A stretch of 64,000 nucleotides of DNA from Mastigias papua (lineage: Eukaryota > Cnidaria > Scyphozoa > Rhizostomeae > Mastigiidae), in NCBI GenBank assembly GCA_964019165.1, contig OZ025270.1, forward strand, positions 16,349,659-16,413,658, in the 5' to 3' direction. The position numbers were made by a program, and so were the translations under genes. Of this stretch, positions 1 to 49,424 are shown piece by piece (within the stretch, counting starts at the first letter, position 1; the number at the start of each line of letters is the position of its first letter). A model generated the notes under the pieces. The model was not told the origin of the DNA. It saw nothing but the letters and a program-made list of their open reading frames with translations, and searched no databases.

Positions 1-565
1 CCTCTTTCTTGATATATAAACTGACTTATTTATTTATGTATGTTAAATATTACTGACGATGGATCCCAGAATGGGTACAAAACTTCTAAACATAATGATT
101 AAAGATTCGTGTCGAAAAAGCCTGATTAGTGACTGACATTAAATATCTGAAAAATAATTGCTTTTCTGTCGTCACTTTGATTCTATGGTTCAATGTAATA
201 ACCTATTCACTTTTTACAAACTATTAATATATCTTTACCTCCAAATGAACATTCTTGTCCAAATTTTTATATGTACTGTTCACCATTTCTTTTCCACCAA
301 GAACTCCATACCAGATCATATTTTTCTTCCGGCTTCTGCGGAAAAACGTTACGAAAGGAATTATAACCTGCCACAGGATGAAATTTGTTGTATACTAGCT
401 TAATGCATATTTCGCAATTAACACACGAACCTTAACAAAACTTGATGTTGCATGCTCATGCTCCATGGCAACATAATTGATAAACACATAAAAGGTCTTT
501 GGGAAGAATCCAATAGCGATGGAATATATATAAATATATATATATATATATTTATATATATAAAT

Positions 566-602
<37 letters not shown>

Positions 603-616
603 TATAATATATTTAT
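1..616. other. DGK intron, no gene seen
   Basis: AT-rich intron sequence left of the last visible DGK exon. I found no match to the next expected DAGKa segment in either strand. A mixed TA/TAAA tract begins near 520. Confidence 0.6.
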
Positions 617-666
617 AATTGATTGTTAGATAAAGTTGTTATATATATATATATTTATATATATTT
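520..666. repeat. (TA)n / TATATAAA microsatellite
   Basis: Interrupted TA tract with TAAA variants, partly forming the loop of the inverted repeat at 617-690. Confidence 0.9.
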
Positions 667-690
667 AACAACTTTATCTAAAAATCAATT
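617..690. repeat. Near-perfect 24-bp inverted repeat with TA loop
   Basis: The left arm (617-640) starts AATTGATTGTTAGATAAAG. The right arm (667-690) is its reverse complement except at one position. The 26-base loop is TA-rich. It may be a tiny foldback element or a recombination-derived palindrome inside the DGK intron. Confidence 0.8.
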
Positions 691-748
691 ATATTTCTTC
701 AACAGCAGGAAGAAATTCGACACCAGAACACTTGAAAAAAATATTTAC

Positions 749-37337
<36,589 letters not shown>

Positions 37338-37990
37338 CTGCAAAAAGAAAGACAGAGAAGCTTAATGGCATTGAATACAAATATCAAAACTAATAATATG
37401 AGATATGGCAAAAATATTGAGAGAACATTAGGCTTGATGTTGCAACAAGATATGAAACAAAATTTGAAAGCTAATAAAGTACAAACCATTACTTCAACTG
37501 CCCGTCAACGCAACACACATAGGCACAGTCGTGCCATTTTACCAAGATACCGCTTACACCTTCCTAAAATCGAACTGCATTTGAGCTGATATCTCATCAT
37601 ACCGAGATTCCACTACTGAAACCTTTTAATGTTCAGCCTACAATTAAGACTTATGTTATACAGCGCTACTTTGAAAACAACACAGCAAGTAAACTGATAC
37701 ATTGTTAATTCCAGAAGAGCTCCGTGCCAATCAGTTAGATTTACCCAAAGAAGATGAATTCATTTATTTAACAAGATATTGCAGAGCTTCTGCAAATTTC
37801 ATCAAAAGCAATATTGTGCTACATTGATCCTGTACTGGCGTAAACATTAAACTGTATAAATCTATAGCGAATAGATATAATCTGACGCTTCCGACCGTCA
37901 ACAACTCTCAATAAACACACAAACCGCAGTTATCTACCAATCTAATTTATGAATCCTGTTGCTAGGCGTGCCTAGGCAATTACCTGACCC
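37338..37990. other. Upstream of first visible DGK exon, nothing found
   Basis: Should be the intron leading to the start-codon exon. No exon with a start codon and phase-0 donor could be supported. Confidence 0.5.
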
Positions 37991-38001
37991 TTGGCCTAAA
38001 C

Positions 38002-38214
38002 CAGGGCTTCCCAACCTTTTTTCGCCGTGGACCCCTATTTTTTTTTCAAAGTGGCATGGACCCCCAGGGCGCTGACCTAGCCAGGATTTTAAATTAGAAA
38101 TGAATCAAGTTTTATAAGATGCACTCATATGTGCACTCATAGCATTTTTATGTGGACCCCGACATCGCGCTGTGGACCCCTGGGGGTCCACCTGGACCCC
38201 GTTGGGAAGCCTTG
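38002..38214. mobile_element. hAT-type MITE
   Basis: The ends CAGGGCTTCCCAACC and GTTGGGAAGCCTTG are inverted and match the CAGxGxTTCCCAACC signature of hAT elements. Inner GTGGACCCC repeats form a foldback. Flanks GCCTAAAC (37994-38001) and CCCTAAAC (38216-38223) are a near-perfect 8-bp target duplication, as hAT requires. Confidence 0.9.
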
Positions 38215-38219
38215 GCCCT

Positions 38220-39640
38220 AAACGGAAAGGTAAAGGATCTCGGGTATCTTTACAAGAGTTGCAGGGAAGATTTTTACTTTCTATAAATTGCTAGCGGTCA
38301 CTATTAGCTGAAGCCCACCGATTTGATAACAGCCAGGCAATGCGCTCCTGGCAGCTCATACAAGCATCACTGTCTAGAGCAGTGTCGATGCCAGCCGCCA
38401 AAGTGGGGGTAACGAAAACTGAGGATATGGGTCCACGCCCATTTGATATTTGTGGAAAAGCTCTTTTTACACATAGAGATATACCGTTCCTAGATAAAAT
38501 GATATAAGTACGAGAAACTTAGGACGAGTCTAACTTAGCAAATTTTTAAAAGGTGGGAGCATTTATCCCTCTAAAACAGCCCTCTGGCCCCGTAACTGGT
38601 TTAGAGTGTCAACTAGGGACAATATATCTTAGTAATGAGAAAGATAGATCTCCCTTTAGATGACTATAATAAGGGCAACATTATAGCTGCTAAGTTTTGG
38701 ATACGGCATCATAAAGTTGGAGAAATTTGCGTGACAGTTAGTAAGAAATATAGCTATAAATAGTAACAACAACAAACAATCTGATAGATGAGAGTAGTAA
38801 AAAGCAATGACAGGTCAGTAGCCAAGGTGGGCCTGGGGGGACATCCCACCCTAAAGAAGTGAATTTTTACTCAATGCCACTAATATAGTACTGCAGTCCA
38901 ATATTTCTTTGGTTCTATTTGGTTCGCTTGCAAACAGATTGCCACATCAAATGATTCCTAGTTGCACATAGAAAGAATACATTAAACTGAATCATTTAAT
39001 CTCGCTTTTCTATTCGTCATCCCTTGCCAACACCTACTTTTCATAACATTCCCCTTTGGACAGAATTGATCCTCCCTAACGTCTTTCAATAATTACAATC
39101 AAATAATTTGACCATGCTATCTCTAATATGAAAGCTATCTTCTAATAGAAAAAAATAAAACTTCACACGTGCTTTACTCCATAGATATCAAAGGTGAGAA
39201 AATTTTTAATTCAATTTCTCCTAACCAAACAATATGCCACATCTCAGGCTGGGAGATGCATTTTTAGCTCATAAGGAGTGTAAAATAGAGAAAATTTTCT
39301 GACAAGTCGGAAACGACCACGGTGGGTCGCCCTTGCTTGGAGAAACTGTCCCCCTTGGCTTTCGGCTTGAAACAGTGGTCTTAAGGATCAGTATTATTGT
39401 ATTTGGTAGAAGCCTATGTGGCATCATGTAATTGTCTTGACGAGTGACTGACTGAGATCGGTGCGAATAACACAGCCCCAGATTTTCACTAGAAGGAGAA
39501 CTGTCTTTTTAGATGCCTCCTCAACAATACAACACATGTTGGAGATTATAAAAAATCTTGCCAGTACTGGAGGTCAGCTGGAGAAAAAACTTAAATACTG
39601 AAATCTCCAGACGAATTCAGAAGGCTTCGCAGCTACGTAG
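38220..39640. other. Intergenic or far intron, nothing recognised
   Basis: No gene or element I can support. Confidence 0.5.
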
Positions 39641-39666
39641 TGATAATGATAATCATGATGATGATA

Positions 39667-39710
<44 letters not shown>

Positions 39711-39743
39711 AATGATGATGATGATGGTGATGATGATGATGAT
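39640..39743. repeat. (GAT)n tract
   Basis: ATGATG triplets with a few AATGAT interruptions, leading into the first copy of the 390-bp repeat. Confidence 0.97.
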
Positions 39744-40099
39744 GGCTAGCCCATGGTTGGAGACCTCCTCGTGGTGGTGAGCGGGCACAGAGAGACTCTG
39801 CCCTTAAGTTGATAGTGATTCATTTCGCGAAGATTCAGAATTGGGGCAGATGTTGACGACCTGTGGCAAACTGTCCAACCAGGCCCCTTCAGTGAAAGTC
39901 AGGCACAGCAGCTTCAGGCTGCAGCTCTGATAAGTAACTGTTGGGGTAACAGAGTGGATTGAGTGTAGCCGACTCAATCACCTCTACTAAACAATTTGAA
40001 GGCGACACTGACCCCAGGGTCAGCCTAGGCCCCGTAAGGGGCGTGCAGGAAAAGACAAGACAAGACAAGATTATGATGATGATGATGATGATGATGATA

Positions 40100-40138
<39 letters not shown>

Positions 40139-40830
40139 GCTAGCCCATGGTTGGAGACCTCCTCGTGGTGGTGAGCGGGCACAGAGAGACTCTGCCCTTA
40201 AGTTGATAGTGATTCATTTCGCGAAGATTCAGAATTGGGGCAGATGTTGACGACCTGTGGCAAACTGTCCAGCCAGGCCCCTTCAGTGAAAGTCAGGCAC
40301 AGCAGCTTCAAGCTGCAGCTCTGATAAGTAACTGTTGGGAGTAAAAGAGTGGATTGGGTGTAGCCGACTCAATCACCTCTTCTAAACAATTTGAAGGCGA
40401 CACTGACCCCAGGGTCAGCCTAGGCCCCGTAAGGGGCGTACAGGAAAAGACAGAGAGAGATGATGATGATGATGATGATAATGATGATAATGATGATGAT
40501 AATGATGATGATGATTATGATTATGGCTAGCTCATGGTTGGGGATCTCCTCGTGGTAGCAAGGAGGCACAGAGAGATACTGCCCTGAAGTTGATAGTTCA
40601 TTTCGCAGAGATTCAGAATAGGGGCAGATGTTGACGACTTGTGGCAAACTGTCCAACCAGGCTCCTCCAGTGGAAGTCAGGCTCGACTTCTTCAGGCTGT
40701 AGTTCTGATAAGTAACTGTTGAGGTAATAGAGTGGATTGAGTGGGCTCAACTTAATCACCTCATCTAAAAAGTTTTCAGGCGATCACTGATCCCAGGGTC
40801 ACCCAAGGCACCACAAGGTGCATAACGGGA
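39744..40830. repeat. Threefold tandem repeat, about 390-bp unit with GAT spacer
   Basis: Copies start at 39744, 40139 and 40525 with GGCTAGCCCATGGTTGG (third copy diverged). Each ends in CCCAGGGTCAGCCTAGG, then a GGCCCCGTAAGGGGC hairpin, a short GAAAAGACA run and a GAT tract. Copies one and two are nearly identical. No coding potential recognised; it may be a SINE-like unit amplified through its GAT tail. Confidence 0.93.
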
Positions 40831-40978
40831 GAACGAACGAACGAACGAACGAACGAACGAACGAACGAACGAACGAACGAACGAACGAACGAACGAACGA
40901 AAGAACGAACGAAAGAACGAACAAACGAACGAAAGAACGAACAAACGAACTAACGAACGAATGAACGAACGAACAAAC
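40831..40978. repeat. (GAAC)n tract
   Basis: Tetramer array following the third repeat copy, replacing the GAT tail of the other copies. Confidence 0.97.
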
Positions 40979-40980
40979 CA

Positions 40981-40996
40981 ATGATGATGCTGGTGG

Positions 40997-41058
<62 letters not shown>

Positions 41059-41060
41059 AA
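40981..41060. repeat. (GAT)n tract
   Basis: GAT triplet array right after the GAAC array. Confidence 0.96.
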
Positions 41061-41599
41061 GATTATGTTGGTGGTGGTGATAAAGATGACAATGATGATG
41101 GCATGATTATGAGGTGATGCTGAGGAGGCATATATGGCATATATTTTCATCTATACTGCGTATATCCATATTTCATTTTATGAAACTCAATTATCTTCAT
41201 ACTAGATATGCTGAGATGCTAATTATAAACTGCTTGTAATTAGTGGTGTTTAAAATAATGCTAAAATGTTGTTCAGTTCAGTTCATTTTACTTAAAAATT
41301 CCATTACATACAGTTGGCACGAGATTTATGCAAAATGTGATGGTCCCTTTCTGGGACTAAATAAGTATGAACATTTAGATACCTTGGTGTTGTCCTTGGT
41401 TTCAGCCAAACCTATAATGTGTTTCCAAAGAAAACCACGCCCATTTTGCAAACAATGTAGAGCTGTATAAAATTTTCATTTTAAGCTAAGGTCTTGTCGA
41501 ATACTAACAATATCAATCAAGACCTGCCTCCTTGGGTTGTGAAATTAGTAGGGAGATCTGCCCCATCCCTCAAAACTTGGCAATGCAAATTGGCTTGCT

Positions 41600-41922
41600 C
41601 GATAAGAACACATAAGAAAATAATATAACATAAAATAAAATAATATGATATAATACAATAAAATATAATATAATACAATATCAATAAAATATAACATAAT
41701 CTGATATAATATAATAAAATATAATATTATGTAAGATAATACAATATAATATAATATAATATAATATAATATAATATAATATAATATAATATAATATTAT
41801 GCAAGATAATATAATATAATAAAATATAATATAATATAATATATAATATAATATAATATAATATAATATAATATAATATAATATAATATAATATAATATA
41901 ATATAATATAATAAATATAGAA
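41600..41922. repeat. (ATAAT)n pentamer array
   Basis: Degenerate at the left, pure towards the right, about 320 bp. Confidence 0.96.
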
Positions 41923-42067
41923 CAGAAATTAAGTAAACCAAAAAGACTGGCCTACAGCTCTGGATTAGTCAAAGTTTATTTCTCCAGCAAAAGATGATGT
42001 AAGCTGCTAACTGCAATTACATGAGTTAGTTAATGACGGTGACTATCAAAGGAAAGGAATTAATTAA

Positions 42068-42869
42068 GGGGTCATTCATTTAGTACGTACGCACGAAGGG
42101 GGAGGGGGGTCAAGCAAATGTGTATGAATGCGTACAAGGGGGAGGGGGAGGGGGTTTACACATGAAGTACGTATGCATGCAAAGCAAAAAATTATCAGCT
42201 TTTTGCATACATCTTGCAATATTTTCATTTGCAAAGGACCCTTCACAAACATTTAATTAATGTAGTACGTATTCAGCTGAGATTACTTCTAGTACAGAGG
42301 TCTCAAACATACGCCCGCACGTCGAATCCGTCAATGTGGCCCCCCTAGGATTTTGAATAAACTGAAACCTAGCGATATTTTTCCAATTGTAATAGCGGCA
42401 TTTACTAGTGGCATTTACATGGCTTAATACCCAGTTTTTCGTCGTTATCTAGCATGCCAGATAGGAAACATGCGATGACTTATGTATATTTGAAAGCCCC
42501 TATTACCTAGCCCTCTCGGGTTCCGTCAACCTACACGGGCATTGTGGTGCCATATTATGCCCTATGTGGCCCAAGGGCCAAATAAATTTGACACCCCCTG
42601 TTCTAGCATAATATTGTTATGCTTGAACAATGTTATAGACTTTTCATGAAATACATTTTAGAGACCATTTTAATGTCTCATGAATGCTTAAAAAGTCTTT
42701 CTCCATGGTTTTGGAAGTCTAGAAACTTTCTTTTAGAGATGGGGGGGGTCAAACAACCAAGAGTACAAACGCAAAAGGGGGGTGCGTATCAAGCGTATGT
42801 GTGCGTACGAGAGGGGGAGGGGGTCACATTTTAACCAATTTAGAGCATACATACTAATTGAATGACCCC
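42068..42869. mobile_element. TIR element, 802 bp, hosting a nested hAT MITE
   Basis: The ends GGGGTCATTCATTTAGTACG and CATACTAATTGAATGACCCC are inverted. The subterminal regions carry G-rich GGGGGAGGGGG runs and GTACGTAC/TGCGTACGA repeats on both sides. It is interrupted by the MITE at 42295-42600. Confidence 0.87.
42295..42600. mobile_element. hAT-type MITE nested in another element
   Basis: The ends CAGAGGTCTCAAACATACG and AATTTGACACCCCCTG are inverted. Eight-base flanks TTCTAGTA (42287-42294) and TTCTAGCA (42601-42608) differ at one base. Confidence 0.9.
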
Positions 42870-42984
42870 TAAAGCCAAACTAATTAAAGTTGTGAGCTAT
42901 CATTCATTTGCCACTACAAAGTTGCCAGGCCTCCCCCAACCCACTTTTTGCCAGCCAATGATTTTTCTAGCTTTTATCAAGCAA

Positions 42985-43055
42985 TTTATTGTTTGTAGCC
43001 CCCTCCAATTTCTAAGTTGCAGCCCCCTCCAACTTCTAAGTTGCAGCCCCCACTT
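42985..43055. repeat. 25-bp tandem repeat
   Basis: Units of GCAGCCCCCTCCAACTTCTA, about three copies. Confidence 0.85.
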
Positions 43056-43059
43056 TTTA

Positions 43060-45000
43060 TTTGGTAGTGCAATGCATGACTAACAATTACCAATCAATAT
43101 TCACACAACTGAGTTTGGAGAAAAATGGTGCTGTCACACTAAAATGACAATACACTGTGTGGTCACAAAAAGTTTTTTATGCCCCCTATTTATTGAAAGA
43201 CATGCACTGATGAATTTTCCATAAAATCAGGCATGCCAAAGTCTCAAGTATCCTACAATCAGGGTGGCCATTTTTAAATGTCCAAAAGTAGGGCATTTTC
43301 TAGTATTTTCCTGACACCTACTTTCTATGTATTACCTAGCTTAAACATGTGGGAGCTAAAATATAAAAAAGTTGGATAAAATACAAAAAAAGATATTTAG
43401 AAGTTGCTATCTGTTAGACAACCGTGGCATCATTTTATTATGATGAAAGATACAAAGAGCTCAAAAGGGACCATCCTGCCAAAAGCATGATGTGAGGCCA
43501 TCCTACCTATAATATTCAAATCATCTTTTACTATCAATGAGATCCAATCAACTATCTTATCAATAATAATATGATACATATCTCTAAATATATGAATATA
43601 TGATAATATAATATAGCAGACCTCTCCATAAATAATCTGATTTCTCATTACACCCATTCAGGTGCCCCCACCCCACCACAAAATAATTGCTTAACAAAGT
43701 TGATGAAAGCACCCCAGAAAATAGTAAGTGTTTTACTTAATGTAAAATGTAAGGCAAACTGCCTATTTCCACAAATTTTTCAATGTAATATGTAAGCATT
43801 CAGCTCTTCGGACTCTGGGTACATCTTCCCATTCGTAGATGTCATGCACCTTTTACCCTAATCAAAGATGGTACTGCCTATAAAATCAGTGCTATAGCTA
43901 GACCCATTACATATTTCTCTAGGAAATGACTCTAAGAACTTTCAAAATTTTCACATGAAGCTGCAGATTTTTTGTTTATAATTCAAATTCATCCCACCAA
44001 ATTGCCTAGAAATTGCTTCGAATATTAGTATCTCTGGGAGCTTGTTTAAATTTGTGATCAATTCAGCAAAAAAGTATACAATGATTTTTAAATTACTCCC
44101 TTTCATTAATAAGCCTTTAGTTGTACAACATCATGTAGAGATGTTTTTGGCTAAATAGAGGATCATTGATAGACTTTTCACTAGTGGGAAATTGAAGCAA
44201 AGGGGTGTCACAGATAGGAATTGTGGGGACATGACACAATTTTTCGTGGACTTCACTATGTTTTCCTTCATGGAGTGCTAAGGAATCAGATCAATATTAA
44301 ATTATAAAAATGGGACAAAGGAGTATACGGACAGTATATGGAGATTAATTCAAGATCGATTTTTGAAAAATGGAAAACAAAAGGACACTTCATAGTGGGG
44401 AATAATGGGTGAACTGGTGTAAGAGCCTAATAGTGAATGTCTCCAAAGGTATGTAATTAAAAAATCCCTTCATAAACAAATAAAATGTAAACCAGCAAAT
44501 CTAGTGATCATGATTTTTCAGTTTTCATTTACCCCTTTGACACTTATCATGGTGGAGTGCCCCACTGACATTACTACAAGACATTTCTATTTCATGCATT
44601 TATACTTAAAAGGTGAACTGGTCTGTTAAAGTTATTAAATCAGAGTTAGTAGTTAGAACTGAAATAGGCCTTCAGCCTAAACAGAATGTAAGTTATGTTT
44701 ATTGCAGAAGGTCCTCATTAACATGGACAGAAGTGCAATTTCCATTTATATTCAATCAGGAAAAGTTCATTCATGCACTGGTTTTAATTCTGAAAAGGCC
44801 TATAGGCTTTGTGGTGAGAGCAATACAGTCTTGAAGATATTGGAACATAATTTATCAACAATCAGAACATATACTGCTAAAATGATATTAACCGATGAAT
44901 ATAAATAGTCAAATATCAACAAAGTTATGAGATAAAGAGACCTTCTAAGATAAATGTTGGGATTATTACATAAAGGTCTATGAAGGCATATATTTTGAAC
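43060..45000. other. No gene recognised
   Basis: May include an upstream decayed part of the LINE whose tail starts near 45010, but I could not identify RT motifs. Confidence 0.45.
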
Positions 45001-45009
45001 CACTTCATT

Positions 45010-46120
45010 CTCAGCCAAGTTCCGTAATCAAGTTTTCAAAAGTGCTAAATGTGAAGATCCACTTAAGTTAGATATCCTGAGATTCATATATACATCTATT
45101 AATAACCTATCTCCATCTAGCTTACAAGATTGTTTTAGATATTTTTTTAGTATACATGACCATGAGACATAACAGGCAACAAGAGGTGATACGTACAAAA
45201 TTCATCATAGCACAAGTATGTATGGTCTTTAGTCAGCAAAGCACCATGGCTCATCACTATGGAATAATATCCCCACCTATAGTTGCATTTCTCAATCTAC
45301 CTCATTGTTCTGGTTTAAATTAAAACATATACATGCTTTTTTATAAGGAACCTAGCTAAAGGCCTAGTTCTAAAAGTTCCTTATTTTCCGACCTCTTTTT
45401 ATATACTTCTAGCACTAAAAGTTCCTTAATAGTTCCTTAATTTTCACTGCACATAGAGTGCCACAAAATGGCACAGACACTAGAAAAGCATTGAAATTCC
45501 AAATTTTACCTTTAATTCTGGCAGGAACTCTACCTCAAAAGCACAAATGCGACAGGAAATAAGTTTCATATATGCAAAAGAATAATTTCAATCCAGAAGT
45601 ATCATGTCTATTCCATTGATATCATCCAATGTAATGTAATCTTCACTTGCATCTGAGTACAGCACTCGGAATTTGAAAATGAAAAGTTCCTTAGGAACTT
45701 TTCCTTTAGTTGTACAAGTTCTTTAAATATTTTGGCCTCCTACATGTAGGTTCCTTATAAAGTGGTTCCTTATAAAAAAAAGCATGTATTCATGAGCAAC
45801 ATTAATACAATTGTTTATTTGGTTTTATTGTGTTTTATTCTTTCTCTGTCTTCTTCTATTAAAAATTAATTAACTTGCCATTGCTACATATCATTAATTA
45901 GGGGTGGGGTGGGGGGGCTTTCTCTTGATTAGTCAACCTAAGTTGAAGGCTTCTCCTTATTCTGACAAACCATGGTACAACTTAATGCTGCTAATTTTAG
46001 TATTATGTTAAATTTATCTAATGTTATGCGTATTCCTATTCTGTTATTTTATATGTGTATGTGTAGTATGTAATTCGTAACATGCTTTGTTGGATGAATA
46101 AACCAAACGAAATGAAAATA
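45010..46120 (+). pseudogene. LINE tail remnant interrupted by a MITE
   Basis: The plus frame from about 45019 reads KFRNQVFKSAKCEDPLKLDI, FIYTSINNLSPSSLQDCF, a stop, QATRGDTYKIHHSTSMYGL, a stop, then GSSLWNNIPTYSCIS and FWFKLKHIHA. The LxxSxW.NIP pattern is the post-RT tail of L2/jockey-type LINEs. Two in-frame stops. The frame is cut by the element at 45331-45787; AT-rich LINE 3' sequence resumes afterwards. Confidence 0.78.
45331..45787. mobile_element. TIR element of the CACGTTTTTT family, 457 bp
   Basis: The ends ACATGCTTTTTTATAAGGAAC and GTTCCTTATAAAAAAAAGCA are inverted. The interior shares CTAAAGGCCTAGTTCTAAAA and CTACATGTAGGTTCCTTAT with other copies. It sits inside a LINE tail, so it is the later insertion. 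Confidence 0.92.
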
Positions 46121-46124
46121 ACAA

Positions 46125-48140
46125 CAGTTTCTAAAGAAAAATGCCACAAATGATAATTGGGTAAATATCTATCTACTGTGCAATGGCCTAATAACGGGTA
46201 TTACGCACAGATTTTGTTTTCGTGGGCCATATCATACTTAATATGCTAGCCAAGCAACTCTTGGTGTGAGACAGAATCTTTCTGCTAAAAACAATAAATT
46301 CTGCCATTTGTCGCTATATCTTTCAAAGTCTGCCTTGCATCCATTCCCATAGTGCACATACCAACAAAGCAGAGACCTTTTTCATTTATCAAGAGCGCCG
46401 TGTTTGAAAAATATTACCACTGTTTACCCTACTATTGAGAATATTTGAGAAATATTTCAAATTGGTACCACATAAGCACCCATGCTTATCACGCCACTCT
46501 GATGTCGAAAGACAGGGCTAGCTAATAATTGTTAATACCATTCCTATTATCTTTAACAATGTGGAAAAAATTTCCTGGCCAAGTCGAGCACTTGGCAGAT
46601 ATTCATTGACTCTCATTGCATACGAATAGAGGATAGAAACGCCATGCAACCATTCAAGAAATTAAGATTTAATGTCCTTTCGGCGAGCCACATTCGTCAA
46701 TCGCTCGTGGTAATCCAGTATGGTTTACAAAAAATAGAATAAAAGAACACTTAAAACTGAATTTGTATCAATGACTTTTCTATATTGGGGAGAAATGGCT
46801 TACGTATGGGCGTCAAACTATGAATGAACTTTGGTGAAAAGTAAATGGCTATCCTACCAACAAGGAAAAAAGACAAATTTCTTGGTACAGGTAAGTTAGA
46901 CATACCTTGGGGTGCCTTCTTAAAATATCTAATTCAAGTGATGAGACAGTGTAATCACTCGTTGACCGCGAAGATCTTCTGGGCCGGCATGGAACGACGA
47001 TATCCATTACTAGGCCCTTTGCCTCTCAAGCAACATCAACAGATAGTGATATAGGAAGCACCTTTTCACAGTGTTTGAGGGTTCTTCCGACCAACAGACA
47101 AAATCGAAATCAAGAACAGACACGATTCAGGCCTGCCAATTAACTAAATACCAACGGAAACAGCTGTTTTCTTGTTTCTAGTTTACAGACAAAAACTAAC
47201 CCCCTCAAATACTCAAAAATAATGTATGTTTATCTATATTCCAGGGGGATTTTTCAGAAAGTTATAGCAGAGAAACCCCCTGGTTTTCAGTTGTGAGAAT
47301 CTAGATTTGTATGAAAGAAGGAGAAAACCAGGGGATAGGTGAAATACATGCATAATTCATGAATCATGGAGGGATTTCTCTGTGCCCTTGAGTAGAAAAT
47401 CAAGGAAAACAAAGCTAAATGAGCGAGGCACGGCACAGGTGAGGATGACATGGTACATCAACTGTTCTAGGCTGCAAAAGTGCGTAGTATTTACTCAGTT
47501 TCTCCGCATCAAAAACGCGATCCCACTACGGTTCCGCAATATCACACCAGAAAAGTCGACAAAATCACGTGCTCATACCTATGTAAGACTCACAAATAAC
47601 ATGAAAAATATACTAAGCTCAGATTACTACGTGAAATTCAAAAACAACAAGTCTTGATTCATTGACCAAGTCACATTTATTCTAGTACGCGTTTCGAAAT
47701 TTTTTTGAGCAAATGTGCTTTTGGCCAACTTACGGGAACTAGATGAATGTACCAGTTAGGTCGTTAATGCTGCGTTGGAACATTGCTGAGTTGCACTACT
47801 AATTGCGACAAGGATCACTTCTTGGTCTAATAATTGTCTTTGCTACCGCAACTTGTCTTCTGAAACCAGTGCTTTTCTTCACGAATGAAGTCTATCTTTT
47901 CCCTTCTTTTTAGTACTAAGTTCATTGGGTTCTATAGACAGATTATGCCTAGGATCAAGTACTTGTTGTTGATATGTGAGCACTTAGAATGTAGATTTTT
48001 GAGCTCGCAAAAAGCTGTGTTTCCAATGATCAACAGAAAATTGCATCTTTTGATAAAATGGGGTATTTTATGAAGTCACAAGCTCTCTATTATGTTTATT
48101 TGATTCATTCTCGGCATTACATCAGTTGGCCACAGTTTAG
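46125..48140. other. No gene recognised
   Basis: Unique-looking sequence; open frames here are short and without family resemblance. Confidence 0.45.
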
Positions 48141-48142
48141 CT

Positions 48143-48192
48143 CAAGTAGAAAGCTTCAAGTAGAAAGTTCAAGTAGAAAGTTCAAGTAGACA
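48143..48192. repeat. 16-bp tandem repeat
   Basis: AGTAGAAAGTTCA units, three copies. Confidence 0.88.
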
Positions 48193-49424
48193 GTTTGTTG
48201 ATCATTTCAAAAGGTGATCGCTTCGAAGTTAAAACGCTCGTGCATTTTTAATGCAGAAATTGTTTGCCCTCATGTGCAAACCCAGTCACATGTTTCTGAA
48301 CAGCTGCTCCCAAAGTAACAGTACCACTTAAGCTACAGTACTCCATCTCATGCCAAGTTTGACCTCTCGATTTTCGACGGAATCTATATCTAATATCTTT
48401 ATCAGAAAATACCAACAGCTATAAATTCCTTTTTAGGTTATAGATAGGCTGCCTGCTTTCGTCGGCTCTACGACTTTTCAAACGATCTTGTGAGCCTCTA
48501 AAAGTAGGTAAATAGCATTGATACTGATAGGCCAATCGCTGAAAACAATATATTTAACAGTTATCTTCATAGAGTATTTTCCAGGTTCTGTTGTAACCAT
48601 GTTTCACGGTCCATTTGGTTCTAGATACCGAAAAAGTCGTATCCTCCAACAATAAAACTCTTTTCCTAGATCAAGATATGGATATAATACAGAGAAGACC
48701 GCTCTGATAAGTAAATACCAAATAAACTCAACGCATATAGAGTAGGACTTGTATTCTAACAGAAGATTTCCAGCAGAAGCAGGGCGTTCATATGAAGAAA
48801 AATGGGTAGCTTAACACAATTCTGAGTGTCAACTCTGGTCCTACCCCTCCCCCCTACCACTCTCTGGCTGCTGGCACCGTCCCTGATGGACTGAAGTGAT
48901 AGGTAAACAATTGAACAGAAAATCTTAACATAAGCAGAAAGAGTGGTGGTGCAAGGGCGTCATCACAGCTCCCTTGGACAACACTTCATTAAAAAAATTT
49001 GTCTTTTTGTTAGCACAACTTGCCTTTTTGTCGACAAATCCTATGACTTTTTACTGAAAGCGTATTGAAGAGTTTCGACTGCGCTCTCAGAAACCACGCC
49101 CAATTATTGGAGGTCATGCCTACATTGTCGGTAACTTTCCACGTAATGCCCCTCCCCCCCCCCAGAAGCATCAACTTCGTTACCGCCTTGTCTGTGGGCA
49201 TTAGCTTTTTCAGGACAGGTGCGGATTATAATAAAAAAGGCCGATCGATTCTAATCCGCAAATATTGTTCCAAAATAACAGGAATGTCGTAAAAAAGTGG
49301 CACATTTTGCAAAAACCTGTTATTCATTATTTATTTTCGGATCAAGAAACTTCCAGATACATCTTTTCACACAATTTTAACTTGTACTCCACTGTAAAGA
49401 CAAATCTCTTTCGCTTGCCTTATC

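Noticed and set aside
39558..40182. Asp-rich, Met-rich and Ile-rich open frames
   Set aside because: All are readings of GAT triplet tracts and the adjoining 390-bp repeat.
40799..40981. SFVRSFVR-repeat frame
   Set aside because: Translation of the GAAC tetramer array.
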